Shown here: positions 52,534 to 60,640 of the stretch, in pieces
How the letters are laid out: each line of letters opens with the position of its first letter
Position numbering within the stretch: the first letter of the stretch is position 1
Source: Velamenicoccus sp964471325
GTDB lineage: Bacteria; Omnitrophota; Gorgyraeia; Velamenicoccales; Velamenicoccaceae
Direction: 5' to 3'
Assembly (NCBI GenBank): GCA_964471325.1
Contig: CAYYFL010000010.1
Coordinates: 1 to 64,000 of the forward strand
DNA length: 64,000 bases
Made by a program: the position numbers and the translations under genes
The notes under the pieces: generated by a model
Database searches by the model: none
Seen by the model: the letters and a program-made list of their open reading frames with translations, nothing else
Told to the model about the DNA's origin: nothing

Positions 52534-52774
52534 ATATTACGTTCGGTTTTTAGGTCGCCTAAACCTACGTCCTCCTTTCCTCGAAGATTTCCGCTAGTAC
52601 GAGCGGATGCGTTCGGTATCGAATCGTGTCCCGCCACAGAACACGGTTCAATCAATTGAAACTTCAAGAAACCGCAACGAAAAACCACAAAGAAGAAGGC
52701 CTTTTCAAAGATCGTCGCAATCTTGTCTTTGAACTGTTCATTCTTCATTGTGAATTTTTCATTGTGTTTAAACA
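52534..52774 (-). promoter_or_regulatory. Structured leader of the giant gene with hairpin-bridged Shine-Dalgarno
   Basis: A perfect AGGAGG lies at 52571-52576, 37 bases before the GTG start, too far for normal initiation. The 32 bases between 52539 and 52570 can fold into a hairpin (ACGT/ACGT base, GG/CC, TTTAGG/CCTAAA, CGA loop). Folding leaves only AATAT between the helix and GTG. Upstream are further stems: CGTGT/ACACG at about 52624-52644 and CCGCT/AGCGG at 52592-52607. A repeated octamer cgttcggt occurs at 52540-52547 and 52610-52617. An 82-codon frame (52527-52775) spans the leader, opening on the tadC stop and ending across the GTG. I recognise no named riboswitch. Confidence 0.45.
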
Positions 52775-53677
52775 TTATTTGACCCCCGCACCCATGCCTC
52801 CCAGGAGGCTTCCGTTCATGAACTGAATCGCAATAGGCCCGCCCACGATCACGCCGACCACAGGCAGGATGAAAAAGATCAGCGGGATCAGCATCTTCAT
52901 CGGCGCCTGCAGGGCCGTGCGTTCGGCGCGCCTGAAAAATCTCTCGCGCACGTCCTCGGAGAGGATCGCCAAGGCTTCGGCAATCGGCGTCCCCATCCTG
53001 TCGGCCTGGATCAGCGTGCGTGCGAACGCCGTGACATCCGGCGCATTGATCCGGCGCGACAGGTCTTTGAGCGCTTCGCGGCGCGGCTTGCCGACCTTGA
53101 TCTCGTGGAGCATGAGCGACAATTCTTCGATGAACGCGGTCGACCTTGACTTTTCAACGATCCAGCGCGAGGCCGCGATAAAATCGAGTCCGGCGTCCAC
53201 GCACAAACTCAAGAGGTCCACCGTATCCGGCAGCGTGCGCACGACGGCGGCGCGGCGCTGTTTGAGCTTCATGTCCAGCCACAGGTCCGGCAAAAAGAAG
53301 CCGGCGATACCGGCGACCACGACCTTAACGACGTCTTCGGCCGGCAAAAACCCGATCGCCAACAATAACGCGAAGATCGCCATGAATTCCTTGGCTCCAA
53401 AAAACTGTTCCGGCGTCATGCCCACGCGTGCGCCGAAGAGCTTGTTCTCCAGGTTCTCGCGCTTGACCAGCCGGCGCACGATGAAATAATTCAACGGCGC
53501 AAACAAGTCAAAGACCCGCACAAAAATGGATTTCCTGTCGGTCGGGTTGACCTCGTAACGCAAACGTCTCTTGATGACTTTCCTGAGTTCATGGGCCGCA
53601 AAGAACCACAAAAAGAAATTCATGAAGATCAGGAAGATCCCCGCGAACAAGAATATTTGTGATAAATAAACAACCAT
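52775..53677 (-). CDS. tadC: TadC-like type II secretion F-domain protein (Flp pilus assembly)
   Basis: This 300-residue inner-membrane protein has an N-terminal membrane helix (VVYLSQIFLFAGIFLIFMNF), two mid-chain helices, a cytoplasmic T2SF domain and a C-terminal helix pair (MLIPLIFFILPVVGVIVGGP). The T2SF core is recognisable in LPDTVDLLSLCVDAGLDF and RTLIQADRMGTPIAEALAIL. TadC pairs with TadB as the membrane platform for Flp pilus assembly. The ATG at 53677 is preferred to an upstream in-frame start because AGAGG lies just before it and it begins 9 bases after the tadB stop. Its stop overlaps the start of a short leader frame before the giant gene. Confidence 0.85.
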   Translation of the reverse strand: MVVYLSQIFLFAGIFLIFMNFFLWFFAAHELRKVIKRRLRYEVNPTDRKSIFVRVFDLFAPLNYFIVRRLVKRENLENKLFGARVGMTPEQFFGAKEFMAIFALLLAIGFLPAEDVVKVVVAGIAGFFLPDLWLDMKLKQRRAAVVRTLPDTVDLLSLCVDAGLDFIAASRWIVEKSRSTAFIEELSLMLHEIKVGKPRREALKDLSRRINAPDVTAFARTLIQADRMGTPIAEALAILSEDVRERFFRRAERTALQAPMKMLIPLIFFILPVVGVIVGGPIAIQFMNGSLLGGMGAGVK

Positions 53678-53685
53678 GGCGACCT

Positions 53686-54537
53686 CTAAAAGTTGATCCG
53701 GGAGAACATCCGGATCATGTACATCCCGACACATTCGGAAATCACCGCATACACCATCAGGCCCCGGCCCACGGGGCTCGACAGCATGATGTCGAAATAA
53801 TTCGGGTTGAACGAGACAACCAGGATCGCAAAGGCGATCGGCAGCATCGACATGACGATACCCTGGATCTTTCCCTGCATGCTCAAGGTCCTGATGTTCT
53901 CGCTCAACTTGGACTTCGCGCGGATCGTATCGATCAGGCGGCCGAACAGGAGCGTGATGTCGCCGCCGGTCTCGCGCGCGACCAGGATCGCCGTCGTCAA
54001 CAGGTTCAGCTCTTCGGACGGCATCCTCTTATTTAAATTTTCAAAAGACTCTTCCAGCGGAATACCCATCTTGTTCTCTCTCAAGATCAGCCCGAATTCC
54101 TGGCTGATGGGGGCCGGAAGTTCCTCTACGAGCGCTTCGATGGACTGCAACAGGCTCAAGCCGCCCTTCAAGCAGCTCGAGAGGATCATCAAGCCGTCGG
54201 TGATCTGGACGGCAAACCTGGTCTTCCTGGCAAAGATCAGGTTCTTGACGATCAACGCCGGTATCGCAAAGCCGACCGCCAGGCCGACGAGGGCGCCCAT
54301 GAGACTCTTAAGAACCGCCAGGCCGACGACGCAGAAGATCGTCGGCGAAATCACGTTGAGCAAAAAGAGCTTCTGCGGGTCCATGTCCAGGAACATCTCT
54401 TTGAGACGCACCCTCTGCACCTCGACACCGTGAACGCGCCAGGTATAAAACTTGTCCCAGGCCACGGGGACGAGCTGGTATCCCAGGAGCGTCACCGACG
54501 CAAACAGCGCTATGAAGATCAACCCTTTCATGATCAT
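53686..54537 (-). CDS. tadB: TadB-like type II secretion F-domain protein (Flp pilus assembly)
   Basis: This protein has 283 residues. An N-terminal helix and a central helix pair (VVGLAVLKSLMGALVGLAVG) precede the T2SF domain (LMILSSCLKGGLSLLQSIEA; ILVARETGGDITLLFGRLID). C-terminal helices complete the platform topology. With the neighbouring tadC it forms the inner-membrane core of a Tad pilus machine. The start follows the stop of the upstream pilin gene directly (TGATATG context), suggesting coupled translation. The TadA motor ATPase that should act on this platform is not in the window. Confidence 0.87.
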   Translation of the reverse strand: MIMKGLIFIALFASVTLLGYQLVPVAWDKFYTWRVHGVEVQRVRLKEMFLDMDPQKLFLLNVISPTIFCVVGLAVLKSLMGALVGLAVGFAIPALIVKNLIFARKTRFAVQITDGLMILSSCLKGGLSLLQSIEALVEELPAPISQEFGLILRENKMGIPLEESFENLNKRMPSEELNLLTTAILVARETGGDITLLFGRLIDTIRAKSKLSENIRTLSMQGKIQGIVMSMLPIAFAILVVSFNPNYFDIMLSSPVGRGLMVYAVISECVGMYMIRMFSRINF

Positions 54538-54538
54538 A

Positions 54539-54763
54539 TCAATACCTCACAACGGTTGTGGCCTTGCTGCCGTCCGTTTCATACTGACGGCCCAACCCCA
54601 AAGAATCCGCCGCATCGCGCCATTTATACGAGATCGCCCGCCTCAGATACACCTGCATCGACAAAAGGGCGGCCAGCAGGGCCGAAATCAACAGGACATA
54701 CTCCAAAGTCCCCATCCCGGCCCTGTTCCTTCTGTCGTTAAAAATCGCGAAGACCCCGCTCAT
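54539..54763 (-). CDS. Flp-type pilin-like protein
   Basis: This is a 74-residue protein with the class III prepilin pattern AG/MGTLEYVLLISALLAALL (Glu at +5 after a Gly) and a C-terminal region with Tyr and Gly. It overlaps the preceding lipoprotein by ATGA and ends just before tadB, so it is in the same operon. It stands apart from the nine-gene pilin run and is a candidate minor or platform-associated pilin. Confidence 0.75.
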   Translation of the reverse strand: MSGVFAIFNDRRNRAGMGTLEYVLLISALLAALLSMQVYLRRAISYKWRDAADSLGLGRQYETDGSKATTVVRY

Positions 54764-55248
54764 TTCTTCATCTCCTCTTCATAGGCCTTGAACTTCTCCG
54801 CATCCAGCACTTGCATCAGTTTCAATTCTACGATCTTGCGCTTGCCCCGTTCGGACTTGACGGCAACAAAAAAGATGATTTTGCCGCCGGCCAGGTCTGC
54901 AGCCACGATCCTGAGGTCCGGGTCTTTGCGGCTGAACAGCCTCCAGCCGGTGAACGCCTTCATGCTCCCCTTCTGCTCCCGGAACCCCTTTTTGAAGCTG
55001 TCGATGAACGACCGTTCATAGTTCTGTTTCTCTTCGGCATTCGGCAGCGCATTGTATTCACTGCCGACGCTTTTTTCAAAAGCCACAAAGTTCGGCCAAT
55101 CGATCAGCTTGCGCACGGCATAACGCCCTCTCGTCATGTCCGTGACGACCTGGCGCGCAAAAGTCACATCATCCTGCCTGGCGCATCCGGTCAGCACCAG
55201 GATGGCCGCCACCCCCATTATCATTAGCTTCGCCGCAGTCCTTATCAT
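54760..55248 (-). CDS. Small lipoprotein in Tad cluster
   Basis: The 162-residue product starts MIRTAAKLMIMGVAAILVLT, then GCAR, a clear lipobox (LTGC) with cleavage before Cys. The mature part is basic, with a C-terminal coiled helix (LDAEKFKAYEEEMKK), and has no family I recognise. ATG 55248 is preferred over the upstream GTG at 55257 since GAGGTG lies 6 bases before it. Position between TadG-like and pilin genes suggests a pilotin or assembly role, comparable in place to TadD-type lipoproteins but lacking visible TPRs. Confidence 0.7.
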   Translation of the reverse strand: MIRTAAKLMIMGVAAILVLTGCARQDDVTFARQVVTDMTRGRYAVRKLIDWPNFVAFEKSVGSEYNALPNAEEKQNYERSFIDSFKKGFREQKGSMKAFTGWRLFSRKDPDLRIVAADLAGGKIIFFVAVKSERGKRKIVELKLMQVLDAEKFKAYEEEMKK

Positions 55249-55268
55249 AAACAGCACCTCGTGTTGGA

Positions 55269-57494
55269 TTAATTCACCAATCTCACTTCTTTGTTGTAGC
55301 TATAATAAGCGCGCGCGGCCTTTGTCACGCGGCCGCCGAACGGGTTCCATGTCCCGAGCGCCCCCATGCCTTTCGAGCTGTCCCAGCGCGATACGATCAC
55401 CTGCGTATTCTCGGCGCCGTAAAGCAGCTGCACGCAGACCTTGCCGCTGAACCAGTTGCCTGTCTTGTAAGTCCTGAGTCGCGGCACATTGAACACCGCC
55501 TTGACCGTTACCTCGTGGTCGCCGCGCGAATCCTTCCATTCATACCGCACCGGATTTTTGCCGCCGCAGGGTTTTCCCGCGGGATTCAGCTCGTCCGGAG
55601 GAACACAGGTCTGGTCATACGCTTCCTCTTCGACATCAGGGAAGAGGGCGCTGAAAAATCCCTGGATGGCGCCGTGGAACGAGTTCATCTCATACTGCAT
55701 GCCGCCCAGGTCATAAAAAGCATTATAGAATTCGTCATCGATGTCGCTATCGACGCTGCCGCCGGCGCCGAACTGACAGGGAGGATTCAGGACCGTATCT
55801 CCCGACGGACCTCCGAAAAGGCAGGCCGGCAGGGTCGTCCTGATGCTCTCGATCGCCGTGATCCATTGCCCCAATTCCTCTTCATATTTCGCACTTCTCA
55901 TCAGATATGTCGCCGGATTAGTGGTATCATATTCGTCATAGAAGAAAAAGGCCCATCCCCTCCAGGCTTCGATCGTATCGTTCTGCGGCATCGACCTCAG
56001 GGCCCCGATGAAATCGCCCATCTCCATCAGGTTATCGGCCATGTCGTCGAGTTCGTCATATCCCAGGGAGATCGGCGGGTCGATGCAGACGTCGCCGTTG
56101 CACTGATTGCCCCATTCATTCATGGCCGCGGGGTCGGGACCCGGATTCCAGAAGGGTACGCTGTAGCCGGCATTGCGCAAGGCGCGCAAGAGCTCGACCA
56201 CATGCCCGTCGCGGCCCGCCGCGGCGACATATTTCATGTTGCCCGGGTCTTCCGGCGTCGGATCTGGGGTCAAGACCCATTTGTAATCCGCGCGTTCCAG
56301 GGGACCCGGCACATCCTCGGCGTAGACCGTGCCCGTCACATACTGCCAATAAATTCCGCCTTCGTTGGCCAGCTTGCAGACATTTTCGAACTGCCAGGCA
56401 TAGTTATTAAGGAAATCGTAAACAACGGGTTCCGGATCGATCAAATCGGTCACGCTGTTGATGATCCTGAATCTGTTGAAAAGCCATATCTGGAAATCAG
56501 GCACGTATTCCAGCGTGTCGCCGTTCAGGTTGGAATCCGGCGAATCATAAGACTTGGTCGGGTCGTCCACAACCAGCTCGAGGGCCTGCATAAAGACAGA
56601 CTCGCGGATCCTGTTCGGCTCGGACATCTTGTTGAGCATTTTCGTGAATTGTTCAGCCACGGCCCCCGGCATGCTCTGTTGTACCGATTGGTTATATCCG
56701 GCTGCGGCAAGGGAAAGCGCGCCCAAGGCCAAAGTGCCCAGGCCGGCGGTAGAAGGAATAAGAATGGAGCCGGCCAAAAGCTGAGAACCTGCCGGCAGGG
56801 CCGCCCCTGCTTCAAAAGCCATGGTCCCGGACGCTGTCGCAATACCCTGGCCTGTCATCACAGCACCGCCCTCTCCTGCAACGCTTCCGCTAGTAGCCGT
56901 CGCGCCAAGGCCCGAACTCGATGTTGCCCCGCCTAAAGCCCCTGCGGCGCCGGCCGCGGCAAACCCGAGGGCCGCGCCCACAGCCGCGCCTGTCAACGCC
57001 CCCTGCAAAACTCCTGTTCCGGCAATGGCGCCTCCAATGGCGCCCCCGACAGCGCCGCCGATGGCTCCTGCGGCCACCAACGTCGTCGTGCCGACACTTG
57101 CCACCTGCGAGGCAACCGCTGCAAGGCCGGTAAGACCCGGGGCAGCCGCGCCGCACGTGATCACAACCGCGACGATGGCGATAATGGCGATAACGATCGC
57201 CAGAACGAAACTCGCCCAGCCGGTCTTCTGGCATTTTTCCGTCGTATTTCCGAGAGATTCATAAAGCTGACGCGACTTCGTGGCCAGCTGGGACGCCAGA
57301 TAGAGGCCGCCCGAATCAGCGGCGTTTGAGACGCCCGTGGAATTAATGGCCACGTTCCCGAGATTCAGCGTCACCATGGCAAACATGAGCAGAACCACAG
57401 TCGCCAGGATCAACAAGGTGGCGATCTGCCCCCGTTTGTTCCCCAGAGGCGCCAGGTTATTTAAAGATGTTAAGCGGCGGATTAGACGACTCAT
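55269..57494 (-). CDS. TadG-like large pseudopilin/pilus-associated protein
   Basis: This is a 741-residue protein. Its N-terminus, with GQIATLLILATVVLLMFAMV and NAADSGGLYLASQLA, is the TadG-type Tad domain: a membrane helix followed by an AADaaaLA-like helix. A second very hydrophobic Gly/Ala-zipper region follows at about residues 100-270 (GAIGGAVGGAIGGAIAG and similar). The C-terminal two-thirds is soluble and polar with paired cysteines (CNGDVCIDP; CVPPDELNPAGKPC), so it is likely exported and disulfide-bonded. The ATG at 57494 has GGGGGG 9 bases upstream. It overlaps the TadE-like gene before it by 38 bases. Confidence 0.7.
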   Translation of the reverse strand: MSRLIRRLTSLNNLAPLGNKRGQIATLLILATVVLLMFAMVTLNLGNVAINSTGVSNAADSGGLYLASQLATKSRQLYESLGNTTEKCQKTGWASFVLAIVIAIIAIVAVVITCGAAAPGLTGLAAVASQVASVGTTTLVAAGAIGGAVGGAIGGAIAGTGVLQGALTGAAVGAALGFAAAGAAGALGGATSSSGLGATATSGSVAGEGGAVMTGQGIATASGTMAFEAGAALPAGSQLLAGSILIPSTAGLGTLALGALSLAAAGYNQSVQQSMPGAVAEQFTKMLNKMSEPNRIRESVFMQALELVVDDPTKSYDSPDSNLNGDTLEYVPDFQIWLFNRFRIINSVTDLIDPEPVVYDFLNNYAWQFENVCKLANEGGIYWQYVTGTVYAEDVPGPLERADYKWVLTPDPTPEDPGNMKYVAAAGRDGHVVELLRALRNAGYSVPFWNPGPDPAAMNEWGNQCNGDVCIDPPISLGYDELDDMADNLMEMGDFIGALRSMPQNDTIEAWRGWAFFFYDEYDTTNPATYLMRSAKYEEELGQWITAIESIRTTLPACLFGGPSGDTVLNPPCQFGAGGSVDSDIDDEFYNAFYDLGGMQYEMNSFHGAIQGFFSALFPDVEEEAYDQTCVPPDELNPAGKPCGGKNPVRYEWKDSRGDHEVTVKAVFNVPRLRTYKTGNWFSGKVCVQLLYGAENTQVIVSRWDSSKGMGALGTWNPFGGRVTKAARAYYSYNKEVRLVN

Positions 57495-57744
57495 TGATCT
57501 CAACCCCCCTTGTGTGTTCCGCATTGTTTAGATCCACATAACTGGTAAACGCGGTGCTCCCAGCAGTCACGCGTGTATTTTCGTATTCCGTTTGCCTCCA
57601 GGCCATGCGTTCGTTGAGCCACACAAATATCCTCGCGGCGCCCACAAGCAGGATCATCAGAACGACCAGCGCCGCCGTCATCTCCAGCGTCGACTGCCCT
57701 GCTTCGCTCATCCTCCAGCCCCCTGATCTCCACATTTTCCTCAT
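57457..57744 (-). CDS. TadE-like pseudopilin
   Basis: The product has about 95 residues. EAGQSTLEMTAALVVLMILL has the prepilin-like G/QSTLE pattern followed by a single membrane helix, then a short polar domain. Length and layout match TadE pseudopilins. The start is uncertain: ATGs at 57744, 57735 and 57711 are in frame, and none has a strong Shine-Dalgarno. It overlaps the TadG-like gene. Confidence 0.65.
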   Translation of the reverse strand: MRKMWRSGGWRMSEAGQSTLEMTAALVVLMILLVGAARIFVWLNERMAWRQTEYENTRVTAGSTAFTSYVDLNNAEHTRGVEINESSNPPLNIFK

Positions 57745-57789
57745 GACTGTTTTCTCTTCTGTGTTCTCTGTTATCTGCGTCATCTGCGC

Positions 57790-58941
57790 TCATTTCGGCG
57801 TCGTCATCGTCTGGCGGATCGTACCCGTGGAGCGGCTGTTGATCTCCTGGCTATCGACGTCGTCCGCGTAATCCATCGGATTGTCATGCGTCACCTGGTA
57901 GCCGTTCGGCTGCAACGCATTCATCGTTACAAACTGCCTGACGTTGTTATCCTCCCACGTCGCGTTTTCATCGGTCACAAGGTTCGACGTCGTCTCGATC
58001 TTACGGATCTTCGTGGAACGCTTGCTGTGCGTCACGGTATCCTGCTGTATGCCCATAGATTTGGCATGTTCGCTGACGCGCGAACTGATCTCATTCAAGA
58101 CGGGGAAGACATACTTGCCGTCCTCAACGCGCCAGTTCGCCGCATACCACGCCCCGCCCACCGCAGAGTTATAGCTCGTATTGTTCTGATTGGGCGGATT
58201 CATGGCCTGATTGCAAATCGTCGAGCAATTCGTGTCTTCATCCTGTGTCACGGTGATCAGGCAATAGTTGTAACAGGTGTCCACGTCCACGATCTTGACG
58301 GCCTGCGAATAACAGGAATCGAAATTGATCATTTCGCCGACGCACGAATCGATGATGCGGACGTTGCCGCCCTCTTCATCCACGACATCGCTGTATATCA
58401 GCTCGTATTTTTTCAGCATCTCCTCGGAAACGCCTGTCTCGCGCCTGAAGCCGGCATTTTTGGCGACGATGCGGGCCAAAGGCTCCATGGCGCCGTCCAC
58501 GCCCGTCGTCTCCATGTCGATCACCGTCGCCGGCAAAGACGAGGCATCCGCAGCCTGTGCATCCATCTCAGGATCCCTGGTCACGGACGCGACGCCGACG
58601 AACGGCGCAGTCGAACCGATGCCAAAGGTCTCCGCCGGATCCGGGATATGACGGTCCTGGATCAGCATATAACTGCCTGAGCCGTAATTCCTGTCCGAGG
58701 CGATCTTCATGGCACGGCGGAACGCCAGCATCTGCGCCCTCTGGTTATAGCTGTAACGCAGGCCATAGGCCACGATCGCCGTCAGGATCGTCAAAAAGAT
58801 CGTGCTGAAGACCGCGAGTTCCAGAAGGGCCTGCCCCTTCTTGAAAGCATGAGGGGTCCGGCAAGATCTTCGCCCGGATTCCCGGTTCCCCGATCCCCAA
58901 ATCCCGATCCCCCGATTTTCCGATGCCCGCATGCTCTTCAT
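57790..58941 (-). CDS. TadE/TadG-like protein with cysteine-rich domain
   Basis: With the chosen ATG (58941, preceded by GAAGG) it is a 383-residue protein. KKGQALLELAVFSTIFLTIL is a prepilin-like signal and membrane helix. The exported part carries eight cysteines in about 55 residues (DSCVGE, DSCYSQ, DTCYNYC, NCSTIC), suggesting several disulfides or a metal site, unusual among TadE-like proteins. The C-terminus is Thr/Asn-rich. An upstream extension to 59034 is open but has repeat-like low-complexity sequence and poor start context. Confidence 0.65.
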   Translation of the reverse strand: MKSMRASENRGIGIWGSGNRESGRRSCRTPHAFKKGQALLELAVFSTIFLTILTAIVAYGLRYSYNQRAQMLAFRRAMKIASDRNYGSGSYMLIQDRHIPDPAETFGIGSTAPFVGVASVTRDPEMDAQAADASSLPATVIDMETTGVDGAMEPLARIVAKNAGFRRETGVSEEMLKKYELIYSDVVDEEGGNVRIIDSCVGEMINFDSCYSQAVKIVDVDTCYNYCLITVTQDEDTNCSTICNQAMNPPNQNNTSYNSAVGGAWYAANWRVEDGKYVFPVLNEISSRVSEHAKSMGIQQDTVTHSKRSTKIRKIETTSNLVTDENATWEDNNVRQFVTMNALQPNGYQVTHDNPMDYADDVDSQEINSRSTGTIRQTMTTPK

Positions 58942-59017
58942 GGCTGCCTTCAGTTTTCTGCCCTCTGCCATCTCATCTTTGACACTCTGATACTTTGACT
59001 CTTCGACGCTATCTTTA

Positions 59018-59419
59018 TTACGGCGCCCCCACATATTCAAAGCCGTTCTTGAACGAATTATCGTAGTGCGTCTCGACGTGCACCATCGTGATGAGCCTGT
59101 TCTGGTACTGGCCCGAATACGACATCGGATCGACATACATCTCTTCGCTGGACTCGCTGGTCGTCGTCACGTCGCTCTCGTGGACCAGGTTGTAATCCGA
59201 CGTCGTCTGGTCGGGATCATATTGTTCGCCGATGCCGTCAATCGTCCCTCTCAGGCGGCCCTGGATCCCGCGCTTCAGGTACACCTGCATCGCGATAAAA
59301 GCAAAAATGATGATGGTCACCAAAACAGCCGTCTCGATAACGGTCTGGCCGCGCCGGGCGCCCAGCGGATCTCCGGAAAAACATAAAATAAAATGCCGTC
59401 TGTCTCTCATCGCAGCCAT
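59018..59419 (-). CDS. Flp-type pilin-like protein
   Basis: The 133-residue product has RRGQTVIETAVLVTIIIFAF as prepilin cleavage site plus helix, with Thr at +6 instead of the usual Tyr. It then has the shared MQVYLKRGIQGRLRG neck and an acidic Ser/Thr/Tyr-rich tail. The start lies 2 bases after the stop of the preceding pilin gene. Confidence 0.75.
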   Translation of the reverse strand: MAAMRDRRHFILCFSGDPLGARRGQTVIETAVLVTIIIFAFIAMQVYLKRGIQGRLRGTIDGIGEQYDPDQTTSDYNLVHESDVTTTSESSEEMYVDPMSYSGQYQNRLITMVHVETHYDNSFKNGFEYVGAP

Positions 59420-59421
59420 CC

Positions 59422-59811
59422 CTAAAGCTCGTTGAACGTCACGTTGCTTTCCCCGGTCGATCTCGAAGCGCTCGCAAAATCATACTGGGCCCCGAGCCCG
59501 GAGTCTTTCCTGACGCGCACCGCATCCTGCGCCTTCGTCGTCATCGCCGCTGTCGTATTCTGATGAACGCCGGCGGCCAGGATCGGCACGCTGTCGTTCT
59601 GCCAGCCGATCTCATGGTCCGTCAGGTCCTTGATGGTCGACTGGATCCCACGCTTGGTATAGACATACATCATCAACAGCGCCGAGGCGAGCGCCGCCAT
59701 GACCAGGGCATACTCTGCAATCTGCTGGCCCCTGCGCGACAGCGCCGGAAAAGCGCAAGACCTTTGCCCGCCCGTCAAACCCGCTGTTGTGTTCGATCTT
59801 TTCGCGCCCAT
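59422..59811 (-). CDS. Flp-type pilin-like protein
   Basis: The 129-residue product carries RRGQQIAEYALVMAALASAL (G/QQIAEY) after a longer leader of about 27 residues. A polar domain follows with a Thr/Ala-rich middle. ATG 59811 is chosen because AGGA lies 6 bases upstream; a TTG at 59835 is also in frame but falls in the flanking hairpin. Confidence 0.75.
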   Translation of the reverse strand: MGAKRSNTTAGLTGGQRSCAFPALSRRGQQIAEYALVMAALASALLMMYVYTKRGIQSTIKDLTDHEIGWQNDSVPILAAGVHQNTTAAMTTKAQDAVRVRKDSGLGAQYDFASASRSTGESNVTFNEL

Positions 59812-59838
59812 CGCATCCTGCCTTTCGCGGGGCAAAGC

Positions 59839-59868
59839 CCGTTAGAGAATGATCTCTCTAACGGGCCA
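59839..59868 (-). terminator. Strong stem-loop between pilin genes (attenuator or mRNA-stabilising hairpin)
   Basis: The perfect inverted repeat cccgttagag / ctctaacggg with an 8-base loop lies between two pilin genes and is not followed by a proper U-run on the minus strand (CTTTGCC). It is more likely a partial terminator or an RNA-stability element, which would favour expression of the upstream pilins. Confidence 0.5.
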
Positions 59869-59884
59869 TGCCCGCCGATCCTCT

Positions 59885-60202
59885 CTACACGCCCCAGTAT
59901 TCCTGTTCGGCGTTCATCACATTCTCCCAGCCCGCTCTGTTCTGCCACTGGTTGTAGATTTCCGTCGATGTCGACCAACCGGTGTTCTCTTCTCGGCTGT
60001 TGGAGTATGTCTGGGTGGTTCTGTTTGAAACGGTGTAACCCGGCGAAAACTGCTCGCCGATCTGGTCAGTTGACTCTCTCATCCTGCCCTGGATACCGCG
60101 CTTCAGGTACACCTGCATCGCGATAAGGGCGGCAATTATGACCACTATTAAAACCGCGTACTCGAGGGTGCTTTGACCATTTTCTTTCAACCACCTGCGC
60201 AT
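59885..60202 (-). CDS. Flp-type pilin-like protein
   Basis: The 105-residue product has a short leader MRRWLKENG then QSTLEYAVLIVVIIAALIAM (class III site with Glu+5, Tyr+6), the VYLKRGIQGRMRE neck, and a polar Asn/Ser/Trp-rich tail. It has a near-perfect Shine-Dalgarno (AAAGGAGGTGA), and the stem-loop at 59839 follows its stop. These two traits make it a candidate for a highly expressed major pilin. Confidence 0.8.
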   Translation of the reverse strand: MRRWLKENGQSTLEYAVLIVVIIAALIAMQVYLKRGIQGRMRESTDQIGEQFSPGYTVSNRTTQTYSNSREENTGWSTSTEIYNQWQNRAGWENVMNAEQEYWGV

Positions 60203-60241
60203 GTAACGTCACCTCCTTTTCGCGCGCAAAACATGAAACCC

Positions 60242-60598
60242 CTAATTGGCTTCCATGTAGTTGCCATAGGTCTGGTTCCCGGTTCTTTGCGTTGTGTCCG
60301 TGATAGACGTCCTGATGACGCCGCCGCCGGACTGCAGCTCTTCTGACTGCGTTCCGCTCTGGCTCGTCTCAAAGTTCGTCTGATAATAATACGGTTCGTA
60401 CTGCGTCATGTTGCTGAAGAACCCGTTGCCGGCATCGTCGTCCGCTGTTTGCGTGAAATCAACAGCGTCCTTGATCCTGGCCTGCATCCCGCGGCGGATA
60501 TAGATCTGCATCGCGATAGCAGCCGCCACGATAACGCCGATGAGGATCGCGTACTCAGCCGTATTCTGACCCCTCTTCGAATTCAACCATCTGAACAT
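60242..60598 (-). CDS. Flp-type pilin-like protein
   Basis: The 118-residue product has KRGQNTAEYAILIGVIVAAA as signal and helix, a MQIYIRRGMQARIKD neck like its neighbour, and a Tyr/Thr/Gln-rich tail. A strong GAAGGAGGTGA lies before the ATG. It is another candidate for an abundant pilin subunit. Confidence 0.8.
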   Translation of the reverse strand: MFRWLNSKRGQNTAEYAILIGVIVAAAIAMQIYIRRGMQARIKDAVDFTQTADDDAGNGFFSNMTQYEPYYYQTNFETSQSGTQSEELQSGGGVIRTSITDTTQRTGNQTYGNYMEAN

Positions 60599-60640
60599 CC
60601 TTTTTCACCTCCTTCAACGCGGCGATCTGTTGGACCGCGA

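Noticed and set aside
52560..52680. Cyclic-di-GMP (GEMM) riboswitch
   Set aside because: The conserved GGCAAACC and GACGCAAAGCC boxes are not present, despite a loosely similar GGACG stretch.
52527..52775. 82-codon frame between tadC and the giant gene as a real protein
   Set aside because: Composition changes from low-complexity AT-rich to hairpin sequence and no family is seen. Kept only as a possible coupling leader.
58942..59136. Upstream extension of the cysteine-rich TadE-like protein
   Set aside because: It overlaps the preceding pilin gene, has low-complexity Gly/Arg/Ser sequence and lacks a credible ribosome site.
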